Assembly: GCF_011492945.1 (NCBI RefSeq)
Contig: NZ_CP045119.1
Span: forward strand, 2,604,001 to 2,668,000
Reading direction: 5' to 3'
Source of the DNA: Rubrobacter tropicus
GTDB taxonomy: Bacteria; Actinomycetota; Rubrobacteria; Rubrobacterales; Rubrobacteraceae
Length of the DNA: 64,000 nt
The notes beneath the pieces were generated by a model, which did no database searches, was not told the DNA's origin, and saw nothing but the letters and a program-made list of their open reading frames with translations. A program made the position numbers and the translations under genes. This document shows positions 26,146-34,215 of the stretch, piece after piece (within the stretch, counting starts at the first letter, position 1; each line of letters begins with the position of its first letter).

Positions 26146-26619
26146 TCAGGTTTCTATGTTGATGGTCAATAGGCCGGAGAGGCCGTTTTCGTCCACGCCC
26201 ACGAAGTAGATCGGGACTTCGGCGGTGCCGGTCTCGCAGCGGTAGACAGCAAGTTCTTCATAACGGCGGTGGAAGAGCTTCCCCAGCCTGCGGAAGCCGC
26301 GGGCGCTCTTTTTCTGGCCCGCGTCCATCCAGGGCTGGACGTCACCCAGGCGGTCGAAGGTGGCCTCGAAGCCAGAGCGGGACACACCACCCGCGGGGCA
26401 GCCGGTGAGCCCGGAGAAACGTTCGGCCGAGGGTAGTTCGTCCTCGCCCGGGTAGGAGACGAACCACCAGCGGCTGTCCGCCTCGGAACCAGGCATCTGG
26501 AGGCCTTCGGATGCTTTTAGAAGCCGCCCCTCCTCGTCCTGCGCGTTGGCGGCGGTCGCGAGCAGGAGGCCGGCCAGGAGCGCCGCCGTTCCTACCAGTA
26601 CGCCCTTCCATCTGTTCAT
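26146..26619 (-). CDS. secreted hypothetical protein, 157 aa
   Basis: Not recognised as a family. ATG 26619 is chosen for the preceding GAGAGGAAG; the frame is open 10 codons upstream. A clear signal peptide (MNRWKGVLVGTAALLAGLLLAT, then ANAQ cleavage site) precedes a soluble domain of about 130 residues. That domain has one CPAGG and one YRCETG cysteine that could form a disulfide, and ends in PIYFVGVDENGLSGLLTI. Exported, function unknown. Confidence 0.75.
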   Translation of the reverse strand: MNRWKGVLVGTAALLAGLLLATAANAQDEEGRLLKASEGLQMPGSEADSRWWFVSYPGEDELPSAERFSGLTGCPAGGVSRSGFEATFDRLGDVQPWMDAGQKKSARGFRRLGKLFHRRYEELAVYRCETGTAEVPIYFVGVDENGLSGLLTINIET

Positions 26620-26759
26620 CTTCCTCTCCCTCGCCGGTTGCGGAACCATGCGCGGGGTATCGGCGGGGCCGGGGGTCTTGTTTAGCGTTGCGGAGGACGG
26701 AGTAAGATGGGCGCGGGACCGGCGACGGGGCCGTCCCGGGTTATCGGAGAGGAGTCGGG

Positions 26760-27299
26760 ATGCCGCATCCCTGGCACGACGTGGAGATAGGGGAAGACGC
26801 CCCCCGGGAATTTCAGGCGCTGGTCGAGATCCCCAAGGGCTCCAAGGTCAAGTACGAGTTGGACAAGGAGACGGGCCTTCTAAAAGTGGATAGGGTGCTT
26901 TACGCCTCGATCCATTACCCCGCCAACTACGGCTTCATCCCGCGCACTTTGGGCGACGACGACGACCCGCTCGACGTCCTGGTGCTCATGCAGGAGCCGG
27001 TCCATCCCCTGAGCCTGCTCGTCGTAAGGCCCATAGGGATGATGCACATGGTCGACGACGGCGAGAACGACGAGAAGATCATCTGCGTCCCCCTGGAGGA
27101 CCCGGAGTACCGCTCCTACGAGAGCTACGACCAGCTGCCCAAACATCGCCTGGACGAGCTGCGCAGCTTTTTCGAGGACTACAAGAAGCTCGAAAACAAG
27201 GAGGTGGACGTCGAGGACTTCGCCGACGCCGGAGAGGCCGTGGAGGCCGTCAGGCACGCCATGAAACTCTACGACGAACAATTCCCCGCAAACGGCTGA
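26760..27299 (+). CDS. ppa: inorganic pyrophosphatase
   Basis: Hydrolyses pyrophosphate to phosphate in the cytoplasm and pulls biosynthetic reactions forward. The 179-aa length is normal for soluble bacterial family I enzymes. Family residues are in place: [38 protein letters not shown] with the metal-binding aspartates (D-D-D-D-P-L-D), and [12 protein letters not shown] with the later Asp/Lys contacts. It is alone on the plus strand between minus-strand genes and is followed by a 15-bp hairpin. Confidence 0.97.
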   Translation: MPHPWHDVEIGEDAPREFQALVEIPKGSKVKYELDKETGLLKVDRVLYASIHYPANYGFIPRTLGDDDDPLDVLVLMQEPVHPLSLLVVRPIGMMHMVDDGENDEKIICVPLEDPEYRSYESYDQLPKHRLDELRSFFEDYKKLENKEVDVEDFADAGEAVEAVRHAMKLYDEQFPANG

Positions 27300-27325
27300 C
27301 CGTTGCAGTCCGCCATCCGCACGCA

Positions 27326-27360
27326 AGAAGGGCCGGCGTCTCGTAGACGCCGGCCCTTCT
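27326..27360. terminator. hairpin between convergent ppa and SRPBCC genes
   Basis: A perfect 15-bp stem AGAAGGGCCGGCGTC with its complement and a 5-base loop TCGTA, 26 bases after the ppa stop. Few T residues follow, but it is symmetrical and could serve both strands. Confidence 0.7.
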
Positions 27361-27371
27361 CTACAACTGAC

Positions 27372-27399
27372 TGCTGAAAGCTAATCGCTGACAGCTAGT
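27372..27399. repeat. four heptad repeats (right-facing type)
   Basis: TGCTGAA, AGCTAAT, CGCTGAC, AGCTAGT in tandem, placed between the hairpin after ppa and the stop codon of the next minus-strand gene. Confidence 0.75.
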
Positions 27400-27402
27400 A
27401 CG

Positions 27403-28014
27403 CTAAAACTCGAAAATTATGCGCGACTTGCCCCTGCCGCCCGAAGAACCACCCCGGCGGAGCAAGAGCCACAGCACCACGACGCCACCTATGACGAGGA
27501 GACCGGTGCCCGAGGTGAGCGTGGCTATGGCGCCGCTGTGCGCGTCGGCTGCGGCGGGACGCTGCTGGACTTCTTCGGGGGTCGCCTTGCCCTCTATGAT
27601 GTCCTTGAAGTTGCGCAGGTCCTGCTCCATGATCGCCTTGGGGCCCGAGGTCAGCCTCGAGGCCGCCTCCCCGAGCTTGCCGGCGGGCGGGTCCGCGTAC
27701 TTCATCTGGACCTCTAGCCTCGTGCGGTTCGGGGTGACTTCCTGGAAGCGCACCTGCCCGGAGGTCTGGACGTCGCCGTCCAGGGTGTTCCACCCGATGG
27801 CACTGTTCGGCTCGTCCTGGGTGGTCCTGGCGTCGAACTCGGCCCTGTAGCCGAGGGGTCCCTTGACGACCCAGTGGGTGGTGTCCGGCCCCGTGGAGCG
27901 CACCTCTTCGATGTTCTTCATGAAGCTCGGCAGGTTCTCCAGGTCGCGCCAGTACTCGTAGACCTTCGCTACCGGGGCTTCTACCTCTATGCTTCCAGTG
28001 ATCGGCTCCGCCAT
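27403..28014 (-). CDS. SRPBCC-domain protein with C-terminal membrane anchor
   Basis: The 203-aa product has a START-like (SRPBCC/polyketide cyclase-type) domain at residues 1-140: ITGSIEVEAPVAKVYEYWRDLENLPSFMKNIEEV at the start and WNTLDGDVQTSGQVRFQEV later, giving a helix-grip fold that binds a hydrophobic ligand. A Pro/Ala linker and one membrane helix (GLLVIGGVVVLWLLL) follow, then a basic tail. This suggests a lipid- or pigment-handling protein held at the membrane. It lies just downstream of the carotenoid genes on the same strand, but that link is weak. Confidence 0.85.
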   Translation of the reverse strand: MAEPITGSIEVEAPVAKVYEYWRDLENLPSFMKNIEEVRSTGPDTTHWVVKGPLGYRAEFDARTTQDEPNSAIGWNTLDGDVQTSGQVRFQEVTPNRTRLEVQMKYADPPAGKLGEAASRLTSGPKAIMEQDLRNFKDIIEGKATPEEVQQRPAAADAHSGAIATLTSGTGLLVIGGVVVLWLLLRRGGSSGGRGKSRIIFEF

Positions 28015-28114
28015 CCTTAACGACCTCCAGTGTCTGGGAATCCTGCAAGACTTCGATGAGCCCTCTGTGTACCCCCCCAGACCGGACGGGTAAACCTTGA
28101 CCCGGCCCCCGCTC

Positions 28115-29197
28115 TCAAGTTACTGGACCATGCCCGGCTCCCGCCGGCGGAAGGGACCTTTTCCAGACGCCCTGACGGAGGTCCATGTACGCCACGAGGG
28201 AGGCGTGCGGGAGCGTTAGCGCCGAGACGAGCACGAGGTAGAGGGCGAGCAGGGAACCGGGGTCTTGCGCCGCCCTCGGAACCGCGAAGTAGAGCCCGGC
28301 GAGCAGCGCCAGGGCCAGGCCCGTCAGCGGCGCCGCGTCCTTCGCGAACCGGGACACGGCGCGTCCCGGACGCCCAGCGAGAAAGTCGGTAGAAGCCCCG
28401 GGGTCGAGCAGAACGAGCCTTGCTATGTGCCTGGGGGCGTGCCAGATCGTGAAGTACAGTCCGACCGCGAGGATCGGCGGCACTACGGCGAAGAACGCGA
28501 AGAGCAGCAGCGTCTCCAGCGCCAGGGGCGGAAAGACCGCGCGCCGCGCGACCCCGTCGCGGACCGCGCGGGAAACCAGGACCAGGGCCACCACCGACAG
28601 CGCCGCCCCAGCCGCGAGCCGGAAGGCCGGCCCGAACGCCCACGATGGGGCCGCGCCAGGGCCAAACAACCCGGCGGCGTCGGCCGCAACCCCCTCGTAC
28701 GCGTCCGGGAAGAAGAGGAGGGGGACGAGCATGGGTATGCCGCCGCGCAGCAGAACCAAGAAGACCCGGCCCGTTGGTCCCAAACCGCCGAGCCCGTCCG
28801 GACCGAAGAAGAGCGCGGCGTGCAATTCCCCGGCTCCCCAGTGAAAGACCGTAACGCAGATGAAGAGGGCAAAGGCGATGGCCGGGGCGACGAACCACAG
28901 GATGAGGCAGAGCCCCGAAAGGAATATATAGAGGAGCACGACGGCGAGGATGCCCCGCCCATCCGCCTTGCGGCCCGAGAAGCGGGATGGCACCAGATGG
29001 TCCACCGCGCCGTGCGGCAGCCCGAAGAGCACGAGGCTCGCGGCGAACGGCAGGTACTGGGCCCAGGCCGGCGCGTGAAGCCCCGCGGCGAAGGCGACCG
29101 TCAGGGCAAGGACGATGAGTAGGGAAGGCCAGACCACGGCGCCCCGGACGGCCGGGGGCGCGGGCCTCGGATCCGAATCAGAGGATTTCGCGGACAC
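28115..29197 (-). CDS. blh: Brp/Blh-type beta-carotene 15,15'-dioxygenase
   Basis: Membrane enzyme that cleaves beta-carotene to two retinal molecules. The 360-aa protein has about eight to nine hydrophobic segments. The iron-ligand type histidine motifs are well preserved: GLPHGAVDHL (near residue 60), FHWGAGELH (near 120) and WHAPRHIARL (near 245). It overlaps the lycopene cyclase gene by 20 bases, so the two are co-translated. The pair converts lycopene to beta-carotene and then to retinal. No rhodopsin gene was seen in this window. Confidence 0.9.
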   Translation of the reverse strand: MSAKSSDSDPRPAPPAVRGAVVWPSLLIVLALTVAFAAGLHAPAWAQYLPFAASLVLFGLPHGAVDHLVPSRFSGRKADGRGILAVVLLYIFLSGLCLILWFVAPAIAFALFICVTVFHWGAGELHAALFFGPDGLGGLGPTGRVFLVLLRGGIPMLVPLLFFPDAYEGVAADAAGLFGPGAAPSWAFGPAFRLAAGAALSVVALVLVSRAVRDGVARRAVFPPLALETLLLFAFFAVVPPILAVGLYFTIWHAPRHIARLVLLDPGASTDFLAGRPGRAVSRFAKDAAPLTGLALALLAGLYFAVPRAAQDPGSLLALYLVLVSALTLPHASLVAYMDLRQGVWKRSLPPAGAGHGPVT

Positions 29198-30419
29198 CGT
29201 CGATACTCTCCCCGGCGGCCAGGCGCAGGAACGGGAGCTTCGGGAGAGCCCGGATCAGGCCAGCCTCGTCGGAGGGCGAGCTCCTTTCGGTCAGGAAGCG
29301 CACGAGCGCGTCGGGGCGCGTACCGGCGAACATGCGGGCGTAGATCCCCGGGCACCTCTCCGGCTGCTCGCGCAGGAGGCGCAGGAAGACCCGGTCAAGA
29401 AGCCCGTAACGCCGGGGGTGGACCCTCTCCGGGTCTCCCCCGCCGCCGGTCACGCTCGCCGCGAGCGCGCGGCAGTAGCGCTGGACGCGGAGGAAGGTGT
29501 AGCCGGTGGATGGGCGGGTCTCGCCGCCGAGCGTCCCGATGGCCCGGATGCGGGTTCCGGGTTTCCGCGGGAAGCGGCGGGACGTCATGGGTATGTCACC
29601 CCACTCTTCTCCCTCCGCCTCGTAGTCCCCTTCGGCGAGCCCGTAACGGTCGCGCAGGTAGGCCGAGAGCTCGGCCCGGTGGGTTTCGGGTGGGGCGCCG
29701 GTTCGGGACAGGTAGACGTTCTCGACCAGCGCCTCGCGCTCGTCGAAGGGCAGCACGTAGGCAAAACGTAGACCGCGGCCCTGGTCGACCGTGAAATCCA
29801 TAAGGGTGCAGGTATCCGGGTCGAAGGTGGGGCGGCTCGCGCGGAGGCGAAGGCCGAGGAACTGTTGGGAGATCCAGGCCGGTTCCCGCCGCGCCTCTTT
29901 CAGGACCGGGGAGTCGGGCGGCAGGCCGCGCCCGTCGAACACGTTGCCGGCGAGGTAGGACCCCGCGGGGGTGCCGATCAGGACGCCGTCGTCCAACTCT
30001 TCGAGGGTCTCCACACTCTCTCCCAACCGGACCGTTACGTTGCCGCGGGCGGAGATCTTCTCTAGCGCGTCCTCGTAGAAGTCCGCGCCCGTCAGGCAGA
30101 GGTAAGGATACCGGGCGCTGGTGTGGACGATCTCCCTCTCTCCGGCGCGGACGGCCCAGGAGTCCCAGCGGCGGGTGGCGCGGCCGGAGAAGGGCGTCTC
30201 CTCGACGTCCCAGAAGCACCAGGTCCTGTCGTCGGTGAAGGTCTCTTTGCGGTCCAAGATCAGGATGGGCTCGTCCACGCCCCGTTCGAGGAGGTAATGA
30301 CAGAGGCTCAAACCCGCACACCCGGCGCCCAGAATCACGTACCTCTCGGGGCCGGCGCCGCGGGGCCGCAGACGATCCGGCAGCGGCACCGACCTTCCCC
30401 GCCGCATCCGGGCAGTCAC
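29178..30419 (-). CDS. crtY: lycopene beta-cyclase (CrtY/CrtL type)
   Basis: FAD-dependent cyclisation of lycopene to beta-carotene. The 413-aa protein has an N-terminal Rossmann segment (YVILGAGCAGLSLCHYLL) followed by DRTWCFWDVEETPF, the conserved cyclase motif, then YPYLCLTGADFYE. The late GGETRPSTGYTFLRVQRYCRALA segment is the usual one near the C-terminus of this family. Most likely a two-gene operon with the retinal-forming oxygenase that overlaps its 3' end. An upstream gap of about 190 bases to galK holds no other visible feature. Confidence 0.88.
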   Translation of the reverse strand: MTARMRRGRSVPLPDRLRPRGAGPERYVILGAGCAGLSLCHYLLERGVDEPILILDRKETFTDDRTWCFWDVEETPFSGRATRRWDSWAVRAGEREIVHTSARYPYLCLTGADFYEDALEKISARGNVTVRLGESVETLEELDDGVLIGTPAGSYLAGNVFDGRGLPPDSPVLKEARREPAWISQQFLGLRLRASRPTFDPDTCTLMDFTVDQGRGLRFAYVLPFDEREALVENVYLSRTGAPPETHRAELSAYLRDRYGLAEGDYEAEGEEWGDIPMTSRRFPRKPGTRIRAIGTLGGETRPSTGYTFLRVQRYCRALAASVTGGGGDPERVHPRRYGLLDRVFLRLLREQPERCPGIYARMFAGTRPDALVRFLTERSSPSDEAGLIRALPKLPFLRLAAGESIDGVREIL

Positions 30420-30609
30420 GGCCCCGCCTGATCTCTGTTCCCCAACATCCCAGCGATCATAGCGGATACCGGCAGTTCGGCCCGTCTGTTGAATCGCAAA
30501 CGGGGGATCAGAGATCCTGGCGGAGATAAACGACCCTGCGGGGTGTCCTTGCAGGTTGGGTGTGCCGCCTCCGCGGCGCAGGCGTTCCAGGAACGGCGAG
30601 GACCTTCCC

Positions 30610-31731
30610 TTACTCCGGGCTCACCACCTCGGCCCCGGCCGCGGGCGAGAACTCGTAGAACTCCGGTCTCTCGAACCCGCGCCTGGCAAACGACTTCAGA
30701 CAGGCCTCGGCAAGTGTCTCGGTGTTGCCCGCGGGCATGAGGGCTATGGCGCAGCCCCCAAAGCCGGCGCCCGTCAGCCGCGCGCCGGGGGCGCCGTTGT
30801 CCCTGGCGACCTCGACGAAGGCGTCGAGCTCGGGGGTTGAGATCTCGTAATCGTCGCGCATGGACCGGTGCGAGGCGTACATCAGGTGACCGAACGCCTC
30901 GAAGTCCCCGGCCCGCAGGGACCGGACGGCCCGGATCACACGCGCGTTCTCCGTGACGATGTGGCGGGCCCGCCGCAACTCCTCGCCCGAGAGCCGGTCA
31001 AGATCGTCCTCCGTGGCGTCGCGAAGCTGCTCGACGCCGAGGGTCTTGGCGGCCCGTTCGCAGGAAGCCCGGCGGTCGTTGTAGCCGGTGTCGGCGAGGC
31101 CGCGCTCGACGCGGGTGTCGCAGACTACCAAGGAGAGGCCCGCGCCTTCGAGGTCGAGGGGGACGGTCTCGGCTTCGAGCGAGCGGCAGTCGATCAGGAG
31201 CGCCGAGCCCGCCTCGCAGAGCAGGGAGGCGTACTGGTCCATGATGCCGCTCTGCACGCCGACGTACTCGTTCTCGGCCCTCTGGCAGATCCTGGCCAGG
31301 GACTTCTTGTCGAGGCCGAACCCGAAGAGTCGGTCGATGGCGAGGGACGTGGCCGCCTCGATGGCCGCCGAGGAGGAGAGGCCCGAGGCGCGGGGCACGT
31401 CACCGGCTAGAGCCGCCTGGAAGCCGCCCGCCTCGTGGCCGGCCTCCCGCAGCGCCCAGGCCACGCCGCGCGGGTACTTCGCCCAGGAGTCGTCCTCGCG
31501 GCGCAAGGGAAGGGCGCGGTCGAAGTCCGCGGAGTAGAGGAGTTCCTCGCCGTCCTGGGCTGCGGCGACGGCGATGCGGCGGTCGATCGCGCACGGGAGG
31601 ACGAAGCCGCCGTTGTAGTCCGTGTGCTCCCCGATCAGGTTGACCCGACCCGGCGCGCTGGCGACGATCCCGGGCTCGCCGCCGAACTTCTCGGCGTACG
31701 CTTCGTATGCCCTGCGCTCGGTCTCGCGCAT
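30610..31731 (-). CDS. galK: galactokinase
   Basis: GHMP-family kinase that makes galactose 1-phosphate, the first step of the Leloir pathway. The 373-aa protein shows the galactokinase signature VNLIGEHTDYNGGFVLP (residues about 29-45), the ATP-binding ASGLSSSAAIEAA loop (about 115-127), and the third GHMP motif GARLTGAGFGGCAIAL near the end. The catalytic Asp region (GIMDQYASL) is present. It is the last gene of galT-galE-galK, with a 4-base gap after galE. Confidence 0.96.
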   Translation of the reverse strand: MRETERRAYEAYAEKFGGEPGIVASAPGRVNLIGEHTDYNGGFVLPCAIDRRIAVAAAQDGEELLYSADFDRALPLRREDDSWAKYPRGVAWALREAGHEAGGFQAALAGDVPRASGLSSSAAIEAATSLAIDRLFGFGLDKKSLARICQRAENEYVGVQSGIMDQYASLLCEAGSALLIDCRSLEAETVPLDLEGAGLSLVVCDTRVERGLADTGYNDRRASCERAAKTLGVEQLRDATEDDLDRLSGEELRRARHIVTENARVIRAVRSLRAGDFEAFGHLMYASHRSMRDDYEISTPELDAFVEVARDNGAPGARLTGAGFGGCAIALMPAGNTETLAEACLKSFARRGFERPEFYEFSPAAGAEVVSPE

Positions 31732-31735
31732 CCAG

Positions 31736-32710
31736 CTACTCGTATCCGCCTGGGTGGTCTTGCATCCAGGCCCAGGCGTCGGAGATCATGGCTTCGAGGG
31801 AAGGTTTCTCGGGTTTCCAGCCGAGCTCGGTCTTTATCTTGTCGCTGGAGGCAACGAGCTCGGGCGGGTCCCCCGTCCTGCGCGGCGCCTCTTTGGCCCT
31901 GATGTCTACCCCCGCAACCTTTCTGGCGACCTCTATCACCTGGAGCACGGAGAAGCCCGAGCCGTTGCCGAGGTTGTAGACGCGGTGCTCGCCCGGCTCC
32001 GAGGCTTCGAGCGCCAGCAGGTGGGCTCGTCCGAGGTCCTCTATGTGGATGTAGTCGCGGACGGCCGTGCCGTCGCGGGTCGGGTAGTCGGTGCCAAAGA
32101 TCTTGACCGACTCGCGCGTCCCGGCGGCGGCCTGGAGGACTATCGGAATCAGGTGCGTCTCGGGCTCGTGGTCCTCGCCGAACCGCCCACTGGCGCCGGC
32201 CACGTTGAAGTACCGCAAACTCGTCGCGCAGAGTCCCCGCGCCCGCGCTACGTCCCGGATCAGCCCGTCCACCGCGAGCTTGGATGACCCGTAGGGGTTG
32301 GTCGGCCTCGTCGGGGCCGTCTCGGGAATCGGAACCTCCTCGGGCTCACCGTAGACGGCCGCCGTGGACGAGAACACGAGCCGCCGAACGCCGGTCTCCA
32401 CCATCGCCTCCAGAAGGTTGAGGGTGCCGACGACGTTGTTGCGGTAGTAGCGCTCGGGCTGCTCCACGGACTCGGCCACGAGAGAGAGCGCCGCGAAGTG
32501 GAGGACCCCGTCGAAGCCGCCCGAGAGCGTCTCGCGCAAGAAACCCTCATCTAGCAGGGAGCCTTCGACGAGCAAAGCCCCCTCCGGAACGGCGTTCGCG
32601 TGGCCCTTCGAGAGGTCGTCCAGGACGACCGTCTCGTGCCCGGCCTCCACGAGTTGGGAGGCGACGACGCTACCCACGTACCCGGCCCCGCCCGTAACGA
32701 GGAGCTTCAA
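31736..32710 (-). CDS. galE: UDP-glucose 4-epimerase
   Basis: NAD-dependent short-chain dehydrogenase/epimerase interconverting UDP-galactose and UDP-glucose. The 324-aa protein begins with VTGGAGYVGS. It has the VVVLDDLSKG-type strand, FSSTAAVYG (Ser/Thr catalytic) and NPYGSSKLAVD with the YxxxK pair. It starts at TTG 32710, overlapping the galT stop (TTGA), so the two are translationally coupled. Confidence 0.96.
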   Translation of the reverse strand: MKLLVTGGAGYVGSVVASQLVEAGHETVVLDDLSKGHANAVPEGALLVEGSLLDEGFLRETLSGGFDGVLHFAALSLVAESVEQPERYYRNNVVGTLNLLEAMVETGVRRLVFSSTAAVYGEPEEVPIPETAPTRPTNPYGSSKLAVDGLIRDVARARGLCATSLRYFNVAGASGRFGEDHEPETHLIPIVLQAAAGTRESVKIFGTDYPTRDGTAVRDYIHIEDLGRAHLLALEASEPGEHRVYNLGNGSGFSVLQVIEVARKVAGVDIRAKEAPRRTGDPPELVASSDKIKTELGWKPEKPSLEAMISDAWAWMQDHPGGYE

Positions 32711-33693
32711 CGCGCCGCCCCGACGGCCTCCCGAAGCTTACCCGCCGTCTCTTCGGGGAGGGCATCCACTATGTAGGCGCCGGCGCCCGTCTCGCTGCCG
32801 GCGAGGTACTTCAGCTTGTCCGCGGTCCGGTTCGGGGGGTAAAACTCCACGTGGAAGTGGGCGACGCCGGCGTGGTCCCCGCCGTCGGTTGGGGCCTGGT
32901 GCATCACCATCATGTAAGGCAGGGAGAAGCCGAAGAGTTTGTCGTAGCCGACTAAAAGCCGCTTCAGGACGCGGGCGAGGTCGCGGCGCTCCGGGGCTTC
33001 GAGGTCGGCTATGGACGGGGCGCAACGGCGGGCGTAGACGTGCGCTTCGTAGGGGAAGTGGGCGTGGTACGGGACGAAGGCGGCGAAGTGTTCGCCCTCG
33101 ACGACGACGCGGCGCCCGTCGTCGAGTTCCCCGGCGAGGAGGTCGCAGTGGAGGCAGGAGCCTCCGTTTTCGGCCCTGTAGTCGCGGGCCGCCTCAAGCT
33201 CTTTCTTGGGGCGGGGCGGGACGAATGGGTAGGCGTAGATCTGGCCGTGCGGGTGGTGAAGCGTCACCCCGATTGCCTCGCCTTTGTTCTCGAAGATGAA
33301 CACGTACTCGACAAAGTCCAGGGCGCCGAGCTCCTCGTAGCGGTCGGCCCACACGTGGACGAGGTTGCGGATGCGTCCCTCGGGCATACCAGCCAGGGTG
33401 GAGTCGTGGTCCTGGGAGTAGAGGACGACCTCGCAGACCCCCCGCCCCGGGGCGACGGTCATCTGCGGATCGCCGACCCCGCCGGCCTCCGCGGCGTTCG
33501 GGGAGAAAGACGGGAACTTGTTCTCGAAGACGACGATGTCGTAGGACTCGCGGGGGACCTCGGTCGGGAAGCCGCCCGGCTTCGTGGGGTCCAGGGGGCA
33601 GTATTCGGCAGGCGGGAGGAAGGTTCGGTCCTGGCGGTGCGTCGCGTAGGCCACCCACTCGCGGAGCGTCGGGTCCCAGCGGAGCTGGTTCAT
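32707..33693 (-). CDS. galT: galactose-1-phosphate uridylyltransferase
   Basis: Transfers UMP from UDP-glucose to galactose 1-phosphate. The 328-aa HIT-superfamily enzyme carries the catalytic HPHGQ motif (in GVTLHHPHGQIYAYPF), a Cys pair CLHC that may bind metal, and the later histidines in GVAHFHVEFYPP. Its ATG overlaps the stop codon of a 40-residue ORF upstream by the ATGA arrangement, and its own stop overlaps galE, so three reading frames are chained. Confidence 0.96.
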   Translation of the reverse strand: MNQLRWDPTLREWVAYATHRQDRTFLPPAEYCPLDPTKPGGFPTEVPRESYDIVVFENKFPSFSPNAAEAGGVGDPQMTVAPGRGVCEVVLYSQDHDSTLAGMPEGRIRNLVHVWADRYEELGALDFVEYVFIFENKGEAIGVTLHHPHGQIYAYPFVPPRPKKELEAARDYRAENGGSCLHCDLLAGELDDGRRVVVEGEHFAAFVPYHAHFPYEAHVYARRCAPSIADLEAPERRDLARVLKRLLVGYDKLFGFSLPYMMVMHQAPTDGGDHAGVAHFHVEFYPPNRTADKLKYLAGSETGAGAYIVDALPEETAGKLREAVGAAR

Positions 33694-33812
33694 TTCTCCC
33701 CGTCCGCGTCGCGCTCCTCCGGCATCTCTTCCTCCTCGAACGTGTAGAAGATTATGTAGCGGCCGTCGTCCTTGGCCTCTCGCTCCTTCTGGACGCCTGT
33801 CTGCTCCTGCAA
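33690..33812 (-). CDS. short ORF at the head of the gal operon, 40 aa
   Basis: The frame starts at TTG 33812 with GGGGAGGGCT just upstream and ends in an ATGA overlap with galT. The product is very polar and acidic: QEQTGVQKEREAKDDGRYIIF, then YTFEEEEMPEERDADGEK. No family was recognised. Good ribosome site, stop/start overlap and normal codon pattern support it; it is too short to exclude a chance frame. It could be a small partner of the Leloir enzymes or a coupling leader. Confidence 0.5.
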   Translation of the reverse strand: MQEQTGVQKEREAKDDGRYIIFYTFEEEEMPEERDADGEK

Positions 33813-33889
33813 AAGCCCTCCCCGGCTCCTATGCTTTCGGCTCTTCCGGCAGTCTAGCTAAGGTCTCCGTCCCGCACAGGCTGATTCCA

Positions 33890-34150
33890 TTATGACCTCT
33901 GTTTACGTGTCAGGTAAGCCTGGACGAGGACGACGGCGATCAGGAAGACGCCGCTTACGAGTTGCTGGATGTAGGAGCCGAGGGTCCCTAGATCCCCAGC
34001 AGCAAAACCCTGGCCAGGGTCCCGCTCAAAGTCCCAGCCCCGCCCGTCAGCAACGTCCCGCCGACGACGGCGGAGATCGCGTCCAGCTCCCCGGCCGGAG
34101 GTGTGGGGCTCTCGGTCCTCTGGGGGTTGATGGGCGCGAGGACCGGGTTC
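33890..34150 (-). pseudogene. remnant of ribose-type ABC permease (RbsC-like), frameshifted fragment
   Basis: Reading the minus strand gives ELDAISAVVGGTLLTGG and GTLSGTLARVLLLGI in one frame. The next frame gives LGTLGSYIQQLVSGVFLIAVVL ending TRKQRS and a stop at 33890. Together these match the end of RbsC/XylH-type permeases (the ELDAIAAVV-GGTSLFGG and Q-QVVKG-LLAV stretches). The upstream part of the gene is absent, an isoleucine-type residue is missing, and a stop plus frameshift occurs near 33993. Only about 85 codons survive, so this is a decayed relic. It occupies nearly all of the gap between the gal operon and the GMC gene. Confidence 0.75.
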
Positions 34151-34215
34151 GGACTATGCTGATCGCGCGAGGGCTGTTTGTTTGAGCCTGGTGGCGTAGG
34201 GGAGGAGAACCGGCG

